Shown piece after piece: positions 27,869 to 36,504 of a DNA stretch of 64,000 nucleotides. The notes under the pieces are model-generated. The model had not been told where the DNA came from, did not search any database, and saw only the letters and a program-made list of their open reading frames with translations. The translations under genes were made by a program, and so were the position numbers. Position 1 is the first letter of the stretch, and each line of letters begins with the position of its first letter. This DNA comes from Tahibacter soli (GTDB lineage Bacteria; Pseudomonadota; Gammaproteobacteria; Xanthomonadales; Rhodanobacteraceae): the NCBI RefSeq assembly GCF_025717065.2, contig NZ_JAOVZO020000003.1, positions 372,001-436,000 of the forward strand, read 5' to 3'.

Positions 27869-29155
27869 GTGCAGCGCACGCTCGACGAATGGCTGGACTA
27901 CCAGCTGACGACGCACGTGCGCGGCGTGGATCTCGGCCTCGCGCGCGTCGGCGAAGTCTGGCGGCGCCTCGGCGCGCCGCGGCCGGGGCGCGTCGTCGTC
28001 ACCGTCGCCGGCACCAACGGCAAGGGTTCGACCGTTGCGTTCGTCGAAGCGATCGCCGCCGCGGCGGGCCTCGCCTGCGGCGCGTACACCTCGCCGCATC
28101 TGCTGCGCTACAACGAGCGCGTGCGCGTACTCGGACATGACGCGAGCGACGCATCGCTCGTCGCCGCGTTCGAGCGCATCGAGACCGCGCGCGGCGACCT
28201 GCCGCTGACGTATTTCGAGTTCGGCACGCTCGCCGCGCTGCTCGTGTTCGCCGACGCCGGTCTCGATGTCGCGATCCTCGAAGTCGGCCTCGGCGGGCGG
28301 CTCGACGCGGTGAATCTCGTCGATGCCGACGTCGCCGTCGTCACGACGATTGCGCTCGACCACCAGGACTGGCTCGGCGACAGTCTCGACGGCATCGGCC
28401 GCGAAAAGGCCGGCGTCGCGCGCGCGGGACGTGTCGCGATCGTCGGCCAGATCGATCCGCCGGCCGGTCTGACCGGCGAACTCGCGCGCATCGGCGCGCT
28501 CGTAAGGCGTGCCGGCATCGACTTTCGTCTCGACGTCGACGCGCAAGGCTGGCACTGGTACGACGCGACGCGTCGCTACGACCTGCCGGCCGCCGCGCTC
28601 GCCGCGCCGTGCCAGCCGGCGAACGCCGCCGCGGCGATCGCCGCGCTCGTCGCGCTCGGCGATCGCCTGCCCATCGACGCTGCGCACATCGCGCAAGGCG
28701 TCGCGAGCGCGCGCGTCGCGGCGCGCCTGCAGCGATTCTCGCTCGGCCGCGGCGAACTCGTGATCGACGTCGCGCACAATCCGCAGGCCGCCGGCGTGCT
28801 CGCCGACTGGCTCGCCGCCCAAGGCGACGGCCGGCGCAACGTGGCTGTGTTCGGCGCGCTGGCGGACAAGGACGTCGCCGGCGTCATGGCGCCGCTCGCG
28901 TCGCGTTTCGACGCATGGCGGCTTGCCGGTCTCGATCGCGACAGTCCGCGCGGTCTTGATTCCGGCGGCTTGCGCCGCATCTACGACGGCGTCGCGCCGC
29001 AAGCCGCGGTCTGGGTGCACGACGACGTCGACGCCGCCCTCGACGCGGCCAAACCGGCGCTGCACGAAGGCGCGCGCATCGTCGCTTTCGGTTCATTCTT
29101 CGTGGCATCCGCGGCCTTACGCTGGGCCGCAGCGCACGGATTGCACGCCGGCTGA
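27869..29155 (+). CDS. folC: Dihydrofolate synthase / folylpolyglutamate synthase
   Basis: Adds glutamate to dihydropteroate and folates, ATP dependent. GTG start (VQRTLDEWLDYQL) gives 428 residues. P-loop GTNGKGST at 48-55, YTSPHLLRYNERVRV, EVGLGGRLDAVN, TTIALDHQDWLG and DVAHNPQAA are family signatures in order. 11 bp after accD, the usual neighbour. Confidence 0.96.
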   Translation: MQRTLDEWLDYQLTTHVRGVDLGLARVGEVWRRLGAPRPGRVVVTVAGTNGKGSTVAFVEAIAAAAGLACGAYTSPHLLRYNERVRVLGHDASDASLVAAFERIETARGDLPLTYFEFGTLAALLVFADAGLDVAILEVGLGGRLDAVNLVDADVAVVTTIALDHQDWLGDSLDGIGREKAGVARAGRVAIVGQIDPPAGLTGELARIGALVRRAGIDFRLDVDAQGWHWYDATRRYDLPAAALAAPCQPANAAAAIAALVALGDRLPIDAAHIAQGVASARVAARLQRFSLGRGELVIDVAHNPQAAGVLADWLAAQGDGRRNVAVFGALADKDVAGVMAPLASRFDAWRLAGLDRDSPRGLDSGGLRRIYDGVAPQAAVWVHDDVDAALDAAKPALHEGARIVAFGSFFVASAALRWAAAHGLHAG

Positions 29156-29168
29156 TCGTCGCGGCGCG

Positions 29169-29174
29169 TATAAT
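29169..29174 (+). promoter_or_regulatory. Consensus -10 box upstream of the SPOR gene
   Basis: TATAAT is a perfect sigma-70 -10, lying 14 bp after the folC stop and 28 bp before the next start. No convincing -35 is visible. It could start a separate SPOR-cvpA-purF transcript. Confidence 0.5.
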
Positions 29175-29202
29175 CCGCACGGTTACCGGAGACTCGCTGC
29201 CG

Positions 29203-30147
29203 ATGGATTCCCAGCTGAAACAGCGCCTGATCGGCGCCGCAGTCCTGATCGCGCTTGCGATCATCTTCGTGCCGATGTTCCTGTCGGGGTCGCCGCCCAA
29301 ACCCGAAACCGTGACCGAGAACCTCGCGATTCCGCCGGCGCCGTCGGAGCGCGAGTTCCAGACGCGCGTCGTGCCCGCGCAAGGCGGTAACGCGACGTCG
29401 CCCGCACCGCTGACGACATTGCCGGCCGGCGAAACCGACAAGGTGGCGACGGTCGACGCCGGCAGGCGCGAGCGCGTCGAAGTGCCGTACGAGGCGCAGC
29501 CGGGCGGCAAGCCGGCGGCTGCGACGACGCCGGCCAAGCCCGAGCCGGCCAAGCCCGAACCGCTGCCGGCGAAGCCCGCGAGCGCGCAGACCGCGCCGCC
29601 GGCGGCGACGCCCGGCGGTCGCTTCGCTGTACATTTGGGCGTTTTTGCGAATGCGGCAAATGCGGAGGGACTCGTCGCGACCGCGAAGAAGCACGGCCTC
29701 GCCGCGTACACCGAAAGCGCCGAAGCCGACGGCAAGCCGGCGACGCGCGTGCGCCTGGGTCCCTATGCCGACCGCGCGACCGCGGAGGCCGCGCGGCTCA
29801 AGCTGAGCCAGGTCGACGCGAAGCTCAAGGGCAGCGTCGTCGACGTCGGCGCCGCGCCGGCCGCGCAGCCGAAGGCCGACGCGCCGGCGACCGCGCTCCC
29901 GGCGAACCGCGCCGGCGGCTGGGCGGTGCAGCTCGGCGCGTTCAAGTCGCAGGAAGAAGCGAACAAGCTGATGCAGCGCGCGAAGGGCGCGGGCTTCGCC
30001 AGCTTCGTCGACACGGTCGGGCAGGGCGCCGAAAAGCTTTGGCGCGTACGCGTCGGCCCAGAGGCCGATCGCGCGAATACCGAAAAAGTGCGCGACGCGG
30101 TGAAAGCGAAACTCTCGGTCACGGGAATGATCGTCACGCTGCCGTAG
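29203..30147 (+). CDS. DedD-like protein with two SPOR domains
   Basis: A 314-residue inner-membrane protein. One N-terminal helix (about 9-28, LIGAAVLIALAIIFVPMFL) is followed by a Pro/Ala/Lys linker and two peptidoglycan-binding SPOR repeats (about 138-215, FAVHLGVFANAANAEG, and 235-312, WAVQLGAFKSQEEANK). It occupies the position of E. coli dedD between folC and cvpA. DedD has a single SPOR domain, so the doubled arrangement is notable. Septal localisation during division is the family expectation. Confidence 0.88.
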   Translation: MDSQLKQRLIGAAVLIALAIIFVPMFLSGSPPKPETVTENLAIPPAPSEREFQTRVVPAQGGNATSPAPLTTLPAGETDKVATVDAGRRERVEVPYEAQPGGKPAAATTPAKPEPAKPEPLPAKPASAQTAPPAATPGGRFAVHLGVFANAANAEGLVATAKKHGLAAYTESAEADGKPATRVRLGPYADRATAEAARLKLSQVDAKLKGSVVDVGAAPAAQPKADAPATALPANRAGGWAVQLGAFKSQEEANKLMQRAKGAGFASFVDTVGQGAEKLWRVRVGPEADRANTEKVRDAVKAKLSVTGMIVTLP

Positions 30148-30165
30148 CGTGACGCGACCTTTGCC

Positions 30166-30738
30166 ATGAACTGGGCCGACTACACCATCCTCGCCGTACT
30201 CGGCCTTTCCGTCCTGATCGGGTTGTGGCGCGGACTGATTTCCGAAGTGATGGCGCTCGCGTGCTGGGCGGCGGCGTTCTGGGTCGCCTGGACGTTCGGC
30301 GACCGCCTCGCCGAGGCGTTCACCGCGGTCGACGTGCCGTCGGTGCGGCTGATGCTCGGCTACGGCATCTGCTTTCTCGTGGTGCTGATGTTCGGCGCGC
30401 TCGTGACGTTTCTCGTGCGCAAGCTCGTCGCCGGCAGCGGGCTGTCGGGCACCGATCGCCTGCTCGGCATGTTCTTCGGGCTCGCGCGCGGCATGCTGCT
30501 CGTCGTGCTCGCGGTGCTGCTGCTCGGTTTCACACCGCTTCCGCGCGACCCGTGGTGGCATGAATCGCGCCTGCTGCCGAGCTTCCGGAACGGCGCGGAA
30601 TGGCTGTCGGCGAGGCTGCCGGAAAACGTCACGAAACATCTCGACTTCAAGGGCGTGCTGGAGCGCTTGCCGCTCGGCCCGCCCAAACCTTCGGAAGCGC
30701 CGACGGCGCCCGCGGAACCGAAAAAATCTTCCTCTTGA
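30166..30738 (+). CDS. cvpA: CvpA family membrane protein
   Basis: A 190-residue inner-membrane protein with four hydrophobic helices (starting at about residues 7, 25, 63 and 103) and a soluble Pro/Lys-rich tail ending EPKKSSS. Typical start MNWADYTILAVLGLSVLIG. In E. coli it is needed for colicin V production and affects purF expression; the molecular function is unresolved. purF follows after 13 bp. Confidence 0.93.
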   Translation: MNWADYTILAVLGLSVLIGLWRGLISEVMALACWAAAFWVAWTFGDRLAEAFTAVDVPSVRLMLGYGICFLVVLMFGALVTFLVRKLVAGSGLSGTDRLLGMFFGLARGMLLVVLAVLLLGFTPLPRDPWWHESRLLPSFRNGAEWLSARLPENVTKHLDFKGVLERLPLGPPKPSEAPTAPAEPKKSSS

Positions 30739-30751
30739 GTGGTATCGCGTC

Positions 30752-32227
30752 ATGTGCGGAATTATTGGAATTGTCGGCAAATCCGAAGTCGCTTCGGCGC
30801 TGTACGACGGCTTGACGGTGCTGCAGCACCGCGGACAGGATGCGGCCGGCATCGCGACGATCGACGGCAGCCGCCTGCGCCTGCACAAGGCGCGCGGTCT
30901 CGTGCGCGACGTGTTCCAGCGCGACGACATGCTGAAGCTGCGCGGTCGCGTCGGCATCGGCCACTGCCGCTACCCGACGGCGGGTTCCGAAGACGTCGGC
31001 GAAGCGCAGCCGTTCTACGTCAACTCGCCCTACGGCATCGCGCTGGCGCACAACGGCAACCTCGTCAACGCCGATGCGATCCGCGAAGAGCTGTTCGACG
31101 GCGATCGGCGCCACATCAACACCGAATCCGATTCCGAGGTGCTGCTCAACGTGCTCGCGCACGAGCTGCAGATCCAGGAACGCATGGCGCTGACGCCCGA
31201 CCACATCTTCAAGGCCGTGGCCGGCGTGCACGCGCGCGCACGCGGCGGCTACGCGGTGATCGCCCTGGTGCTCGGCTACGGCATCCTCGCGTTCCGCGAT
31301 CCGCACGGCATCCGGCCGCTCGTGCTCGGCGAGCGCGACACCGCCGAAGGCAAGGAATACGCGGTTGCGTCCGAATCGGTCGCGCTCGACATCCTGGGCT
31401 TCAAGCGCCTGCGCGACATCGAGCCGGGCGAGGCGGTGCTGCTCGGCTTCGACGGCACGCTGTCGCACCGGCGCTGCTCGGAAGGCCATGCGCACACGCC
31501 GTGCATCTTTGAATACGTATACCTTGCGCGGCCCGATTCGATGCTCGAGGACGTGTCGGTGTACAAGGCGCGCCTGCGCATGGGCGAACGCCTCGCCGCG
31601 AAGATCGCGCGCCTGAAGCCCGACCACGGCATCGATGCGGTGATTCCGATTCCCGACACCGCGCGCACGGCGGCCAGTTCGCTCGCGAGCGATCTCGGCG
31701 TGCCGATGCGCGAAGGTTTCGTCAAGAACCGCTACATCGGCCGCACGTTCATCATGCCGGGGCAGAGCGAGCGCGTGAAGTCGGTGCGGCGCAAGCTCAA
31801 TGCGATCGAACTCGAATTCCGAGGCAAGACGGTGCTCCTGGTCGACGATTCGATCGTGCGCGGCACCACGTCCAAGCAGATCATCCAGATGGCGCGCGAA
31901 GCCGGCGCAAAAAAAGTGTACTTCGCGTCAGCGGCGCCGCCGGTGCGCTATCCGAACGTCTACGGCATCGACATGCCGGCGCCGGCGGAACTCGTCGCGC
32001 ACAATCGCAGCGAAGACGAAGTGGCCGAACTGCTGGGCGCCGACTGGCTCGTCTATCAGGATCTTCCCGATCTCGTCGCGTCGGTCGCCGAAGGCAACGA
32101 GAAGCTCAAGCAGTTCGACACGTCGTGCTTCTCCGGCGAATACGTCACCGGCGTGCAGAACGACTATCTGCGCGAACTGGAATTTGCGCGGTCGGATGAA
32201 GCGAAGAACCTGCGGCGCGCGTCGTAG
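30752..32227 (+). CDS. purF: Amidophosphoribosyltransferase
   Basis: First committed step of purine synthesis: PRPP plus glutamine to phosphoribosylamine. 491 residues. The N-terminal nucleophile glutaminase begins MCGIIGIVG (Cys2 exposed after Met removal), with HRGQDAAGI and GHCRYPTAG. The PRPP-binding loop TVLLVDDSIVRGTTS and the SAAPPVRYPN segment mark the phosphoribosyltransferase domain. Convergent with the methyltransferase gene, only 9 bp apart. Confidence 0.98.
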   Translation: MCGIIGIVGKSEVASALYDGLTVLQHRGQDAAGIATIDGSRLRLHKARGLVRDVFQRDDMLKLRGRVGIGHCRYPTAGSEDVGEAQPFYVNSPYGIALAHNGNLVNADAIREELFDGDRRHINTESDSEVLLNVLAHELQIQERMALTPDHIFKAVAGVHARARGGYAVIALVLGYGILAFRDPHGIRPLVLGERDTAEGKEYAVASESVALDILGFKRLRDIEPGEAVLLGFDGTLSHRRCSEGHAHTPCIFEYVYLARPDSMLEDVSVYKARLRMGERLAAKIARLKPDHGIDAVIPIPDTARTAASSLASDLGVPMREGFVKNRYIGRTFIMPGQSERVKSVRRKLNAIELEFRGKTVLLVDDSIVRGTTSKQIIQMAREAGAKKVYFASAAPPVRYPNVYGIDMPAPAELVAHNRSEDEVAELLGADWLVYQDLPDLVASVAEGNEKLKQFDTSCFSGEYVTGVQNDYLRELEFARSDEAKNLRRAS

Positions 32228-32236
32228 GCCGACCGA

Positions 32237-33007
32237 TCAGAACCCGCGGCGCTTGCGCGCGACGATCCACAGCGTCGCGGCGAGCGCGCGCAGCGGCCAG
32301 ACGTTTTCCAAAGCGTTGAGCGGCTGTATCGCATCGACCGCGCGCGCGACGCCGCGATGTCGCAACAGGCTCGCGGGCAGGCTCGCCGGCATCAGCTGGT
32401 GCCGGCCCCAGCGCTGCGGCTCGAAGCCGTGATGCAGCAGGCGTTCGCGAAACGCCGCGAGCCGGTAGCGCCGCGCGTGCGCCTGCGCGGGAAACCAGCG
32501 TCGCGACAGCCACTCGCTCCACGAGCCGGCGTTGGGCAGGTGCGTGACGACGAGCGCGCCGTCGGGCTTGAGCACGCGCCACAGCTCGGTCAGCGACTCG
32601 CCGTCGTTCGGCACGTGTTCGAGCGTGCCCGCGGCGACGATCGTGTCGAAACTTTCATCCGCGTAGTCGAGCCGCCACGGATGTTCGATGCGGCGATAGA
32701 CGAGGCCGGACAGCGCGTGGCAGTCGGCGTATTCGTGCGCGTCGCAGACGTCGCAGCCGTGCAGCTCGAGGTTCGCGCCGACGTCGCGCCGCGCGAGCCA
32801 CGACATCGCGCCGTGCCGGCAGCCCCAGTCCAGCACACGCTGGCCCGGTGCGAGCGCGTCGCGGATGTGCGCGTACGCGCGCAGCACTTCGCCGCTGCCG
32901 GCGCGCAGCGCGGCTTTCGCGTCGAGATAGGGATCGGCGCCGCGCGCGCGCAGCGCGAACAGCTGCGCCAGCGCGTCGGCGAGCGTCGTCGTATCGAGAG
33001 CGGACAT
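32237..33007 (-). CDS. Class I SAM-dependent methyltransferase
   Basis: A 256-residue protein starting MSALDTTTLADALAQLF. The SAM motif is VLDWGCRHGAMSW (about residues 58-70), the acidic tip is in ELHGCDVCDAHEY, and the post-motif FDTIVAAGTLEHVPNDGESL is typical of methyltransferase family 11. The C-terminal part is basic and has a hydrophobic stretch (NVWPLRALAATLWIVA). The substrate is unknown; similar proteins work on lipids, quinones or sugars. Confidence 0.85.
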   Translation of the reverse strand: MSALDTTTLADALAQLFALRARGADPYLDAKAALRAGSGEVLRAYAHIRDALAPGQRVLDWGCRHGAMSWLARRDVGANLELHGCDVCDAHEYADCHALSGLVYRRIEHPWRLDYADESFDTIVAAGTLEHVPNDGESLTELWRVLKPDGALVVTHLPNAGSWSEWLSRRWFPAQAHARRYRLAAFRERLLHHGFEPQRWGRHQLMPASLPASLLRHRGVARAVDAIQPLNALENVWPLRALAATLWIVARKRRGF

Positions 33008-33098
33008 GCGCGGGACGATAGCGTTTCCGAGGCACACGGTCACGCACGGCGCGCGATGCTTCGGCATAATCGACCGGTCTTTGCGTCTCGGACGGACG

Positions 33099-33911
33099 AT
33101 GCCTGCATCCGACGACAATCTGTTTGCCGCCGCCGCCGCGTGTCTCGCCGAACGCGATCCCGCGCGCAAGGTCGCGCTGACCGCGGCGACGGCACGGCGT
33201 TTTCGCGCGGGCGAACTGTCGCGCTCGCCGTGCGGCGAGCCCGAGCCCGTCGGCGAACCGGGACGGCCGGCGCAGCCCGTGCTCGTCGCGCCGCGCGACC
33301 TGCCGCAGCGCGGTCTCGGCACGCCCGACGGCCGCGCGGCGCTGTTGCACGCCGTCGCGCACATCGAATTCAATGCGATCAATCTCGCGTGGGACGCGGT
33401 GTACCGCTTTCGCGACCTGCCGGACGACTACTACGCCGACTGGGTGACGGTCGCCGACGACGAAGCGCGCCACTACGGGATGCTCGTCGCGCGCCTTGCC
33501 GAATTCGGCCACGCGTACGGCGACTTCGCAGCGCATGATGGACTTTGGGAAATGGCGAAAAAAACCGCCGAATCGTGCCTGGAGCGCATGGCCCTGGTGC
33601 CGCGCGTGCTCGAAGCGCGAGGGCTCGACGTGACGCCGGGCATGGTCGCGCGGCTCGAATCGGCCGGCGACCGCGCCAGCGCCGATGTGCTCAAGATCAT
33701 TCTCGCCGAGGAGGTCGCGCACGTCGCCGCGGGTTCGCGCTGGTTCGAATGGTGCTGCGCGCGCGAGCGCGTCGAGCCGGCCGCGACGTTCGACGCGCTG
33801 TTGCGCCGGCACTATCGCGGCGCGCTCAAGGGGCCGTTCAACCGGCCGGCGCGTCTGGCCGCCGGCTTCAGCGCGGACGAACTGGCGCGCCTCGACGCGA
33901 TGGTGTCCTGA
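33099..33911 (+). CDS. DUF455 ferritin-like protein
   Basis: A 270-residue protein with a diiron-type four-helix-bundle pattern: AHIEFNAIN, DDEARHYGML and AEEVAHVAAG each supply Glu/His pairs. This matches the DUF455 family, related to tRNA hydroxylase MiaE by fold. The start MPASDDNLFA lies 28 bp after a CATAAT -10-like box at 33065-33070. No function is established to my knowledge. The stop overlaps the next start by one base, linking it to the membrane-protein pair. Confidence 0.88.
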   Translation: MPASDDNLFAAAAACLAERDPARKVALTAATARRFRAGELSRSPCGEPEPVGEPGRPAQPVLVAPRDLPQRGLGTPDGRAALLHAVAHIEFNAINLAWDAVYRFRDLPDDYYADWVTVADDEARHYGMLVARLAEFGHAYGDFAAHDGLWEMAKKTAESCLERMALVPRVLEARGLDVTPGMVARLESAGDRASADVLKIILAEEVAHVAAGSRWFEWCCARERVEPAATFDALLRRHYRGALKGPFNRPARLAAGFSADELARLDAMVS

Positions 33912-35089
33912 TGCGCGCCCGGCTCGCGGTCGCGCTCGTCGTCTGGTGGATCGTGTGCCTCGTGTGGTTCGCGAGGATTCCGGTGACGGCGCCGCTCGTG
34001 CCGGCACAGCGCGAAGCGTTCGCCGGCGCGAGCTTCCGCAGTGCGATCGGCGATGCCGGCATCGACGGGCAGGCGCTGTCCGTGACGGCGATGGACGACA
34101 AGGATGGCGTACTGCTCGTGCGGCGCGTCGATATCGTCGCGGCCGAGCGGCCGGTGCTGCGCTATCGCGTCGGCAATTTTCCGTCGACGATGGAACTGGC
34201 ACTCGTGTTTCGCCGGGCCGACGCGCCGGGCGACACGTTCTCGACGACGCTGACGACGCCGCGCGGCGAGGTCGGCACGATCGATCTGGCGACCGAGCGG
34301 GAATGGCGCGGGCGTATCGTCGAAGTCGGCTTCGCGGCGTACGCGGTCGCGCAGTCGGCGCCGCCGGCGACGGCGTTTCGTCCGTATCGCTTTCTCGACG
34401 CGACATTCGAGTCGCCGTCGTGGCGCGGCGCGCTCGGCGCGACCGCGACCGAGTGGTTCGGCCGCCGCTACTGGGCGCTGATGTCGATGAGTGCGCTCGG
34501 CCCCGACGCGCCGCGCGTACGATCGCGCTCGCTGATTCTGTTCGCGGCGGCGGGCGTTCTCGGCAGCATCGCGCTTGCGGCGTGGCTCGGCGGCTGGCGC
34601 GAGCGACGCCTGCTGCGTTTCGCGATCGTCGCGAGCGTTTGCGCGTGGGTCGCGCTCGATCTGCGCTGGCTGCTGACGCTGACCGACCGCCACGCGGGTA
34701 CGCGTGCGGCGTACGCAGGACACGACTGGCGGCAGCGCCAGGCACTGCAACCCGACCGTGGCGTCGCCGCGGCGGCGGCGCGCGTGCGAGAAGCGCTCGG
34801 CGACAAGCTCGGGCAGGTGCGCCTGCTTGTCGACGCGCCGTCGGACTACGAACGCGCGCGGCTCGTGTACCACCTGCTGCCGGCGAACGCGGCGCCGATC
34901 AACCTGCTCGTCTACGCACGGAAGAACTATCCGGGCGTCTATCTCGTGACCTACGAGCGCGACGCGTCGAACTACGACGCCGAAAAAGGGCTGCTGACGC
35001 TGCTCGACGAGACGACGGAGCCGGCCGAACGCCTGATCGACGAGCCGCCGCTGCAGTTGTACCGGCTGCGCCAGGCGGGTGCGCCGTGA
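33911..35089 (+). CDS. Membrane protein of unknown function, GT-partner-like
   Basis: A 392-residue protein with an N-terminal helix (5-22, LAVALVVWWIVCLVWFA), a long extracytoplasmic beta-rich region, then two helices at about 205-245 (SLILFAAAGVLGSIALAAWL and FAIVASVCAWVALDL), and a C-terminal soluble domain. The LLTLTDRHAGTR region followed by YLLP-like VYHLLPANAAP is seen next to membrane glycosyltransferases in other genomes, as far as I recall. It starts inside the stop of the DUF455 gene and ends inside the start of the GT-C-like gene (GTGA), so it is likely a partner of the latter. Confidence 0.7.
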   Translation: MRARLAVALVVWWIVCLVWFARIPVTAPLVPAQREAFAGASFRSAIGDAGIDGQALSVTAMDDKDGVLLVRRVDIVAAERPVLRYRVGNFPSTMELALVFRRADAPGDTFSTTLTTPRGEVGTIDLATEREWRGRIVEVGFAAYAVAQSAPPATAFRPYRFLDATFESPSWRGALGATATEWFGRRYWALMSMSALGPDAPRVRSRSLILFAAAGVLGSIALAAWLGGWRERRLLRFAIVASVCAWVALDLRWLLTLTDRHAGTRAAYAGHDWRQRQALQPDRGVAAAAARVREALGDKLGQVRLLVDAPSDYERARLVYHLLPANAAPINLLVYARKNYPGVYLVTYERDASNYDAEKGLLTLLDETTEPAERLIDEPPLQLYRLRQAGAP

Positions 35090-36504
35090 GCGCGGGCTAC
35101 GCGTTCGCCTGGCTGTACGTCGCGCTGCTCGGCAGCGGCGTGTGGATCGCGGTCGCGGGCCTGCCGCGGCGCGCCGATATCGCGGCGTGCCTGGGCTACG
35201 GCGTCGTGCTCGGACTCGTCGCCTGCGGTCTCCTCGTCGCCGGGCGCGCGGCGCCGGGCGCGCAGCTCGCCGCCGCGGCGTGGCCGTGGTTCGCCGCGAC
35301 GCTGGCCGTCGTCGCGGTCGCCGCGGCGTGGCGTGTACGGCGCGCACCGGCCGACGGCATTCTCGCCGTGCCGTCCGAACGCCTGCCATGGTGGGGCTGG
35401 GCGCTGCTCGCGCTGCTCGCATGGCGCTTCCTGCTGATCGTCGACGAGGCGTGGCTGCGGCCGGTGTTCGCGTGGGATACGTGGATCGCGTGGGCGGCGA
35501 AGGCGAAGGTCTGGTTCGAGAGCGGGCAGGCGGCGCACTACGTCGCACCGCCGCTGTGGATCGACGGCGCGGATGCGAACGCGCGCACCTCGCTCGCCTG
35601 GCACTACCCCGAACTCCTGAGCCGCATCGACCTGTGGCTCGCGAGCGCGAGCGGCGCATGGAACGAGGCGGCGATCGGCCTGGCCTGGCCGGCGTTGTGG
35701 CTCGCGATGCTGGCCGGCTGCTACGGGCAGTGGCGCGCGCTCGGTCTTGCGCGCCCGCAGGCCGTGCTCGCGGTGTATGCGCTCGGCTCGCTGCCGCTGA
35801 TCAACGTGCATGCCGCGCTCGCGGGTTATGCTGATTTGTGGATTGCTGCCATTCTGGTTTTTGCGGTGCTGGCTTGGCAGCGCTGGCTGGTGCGCGGCGA
35901 GCGCGCGCAGCTCGTGCTGTGCGTGGCGCTGCTGGCAACGCTGCCGCTGATCAAGTTCGAGGGCATGGTCTGGGCGGTGGCGCTCGCGGCGCTGATCGCG
36001 TTCGGCGCCGTGCCGCCGCGCTGGCGCCTCGGCGGTGTCGCGATCGCGCTCGTGCTCGCGGCGGTCGCGGTGCTGCTGTCGTGGTGGCTCAAGCTCGCCT
36101 GGCTGACCACGGCGCTCGGCATTCTCGGCGGCGGGGGCGGCGGACGTTCGGCGACGAGCCTCTTCGGCGTGCTGCGCGCGTTCGCGTCCGGCCTGTTCGC
36201 GCAGTACAACTGGCATCTGCTGTGGCTCGTCGTGCCCGCGCTCGTCGCGCTGCGCTGGCGGCTCCTGCGCGAGGATCGCGCGCTCGCGCTGCTGGCGTTG
36301 TTCGTCGCGGGCGCGGTGGTGTTCGTCGTGGGCCTGTTCGCGCTGACGCCGGCTGCGAAGTGGGCCGAAAGCAATACCGCGATCAACCGGCTCGTGCTGC
36401 AGATCGTGCCGGTCGCGGTCAGTCTGTGCGCGCTGTGGCTGCGCGATCTTTCGCTATCGACCGATACAGATCGAGCGACGAGCACGCCGCCCGATCCGGC
36501 GTGA
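35086..36504 (+). CDS. Polytopic membrane protein, GT-C/GT39-like glycosyltransferase
   Basis: A 472-residue protein with about eleven hydrophobic helices. An acidic motif after an early helix, IVDEAWLRPVFAWDTWIAWAAKAK cut here as DEA at about residue 120 and WDTW at about 132, resembles the catalytic loop of lipid-linked-sugar GT-C enzymes. KFEGMVWAVALAAL and a Gly run (GILGGGGGG) follow. GTG start overlapping the previous stop. Its last 86 bp overlap the 3' end of the convergent GT4 gene. Likely transfers a sugar from a polyprenyl carrier in the periplasm; substrate unknown. Confidence 0.7.
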   Translation: MSAGYAFAWLYVALLGSGVWIAVAGLPRRADIAACLGYGVVLGLVACGLLVAGRAAPGAQLAAAAWPWFAATLAVVAVAAAWRVRRAPADGILAVPSERLPWWGWALLALLAWRFLLIVDEAWLRPVFAWDTWIAWAAKAKVWFESGQAAHYVAPPLWIDGADANARTSLAWHYPELLSRIDLWLASASGAWNEAAIGLAWPALWLAMLAGCYGQWRALGLARPQAVLAVYALGSLPLINVHAALAGYADLWIAAILVFAVLAWQRWLVRGERAQLVLCVALLATLPLIKFEGMVWAVALAALIAFGAVPPRWRLGGVAIALVLAAVAVLLSWWLKLAWLTTALGILGGGGGGRSATSLFGVLRAFASGLFAQYNWHLLWLVVPALVALRWRLLREDRALALLALFVAGAVVFVVGLFALTPAAKWAESNTAINRLVLQIVPVAVSLCALWLRDLSLSTDTDRATSTPPDPA

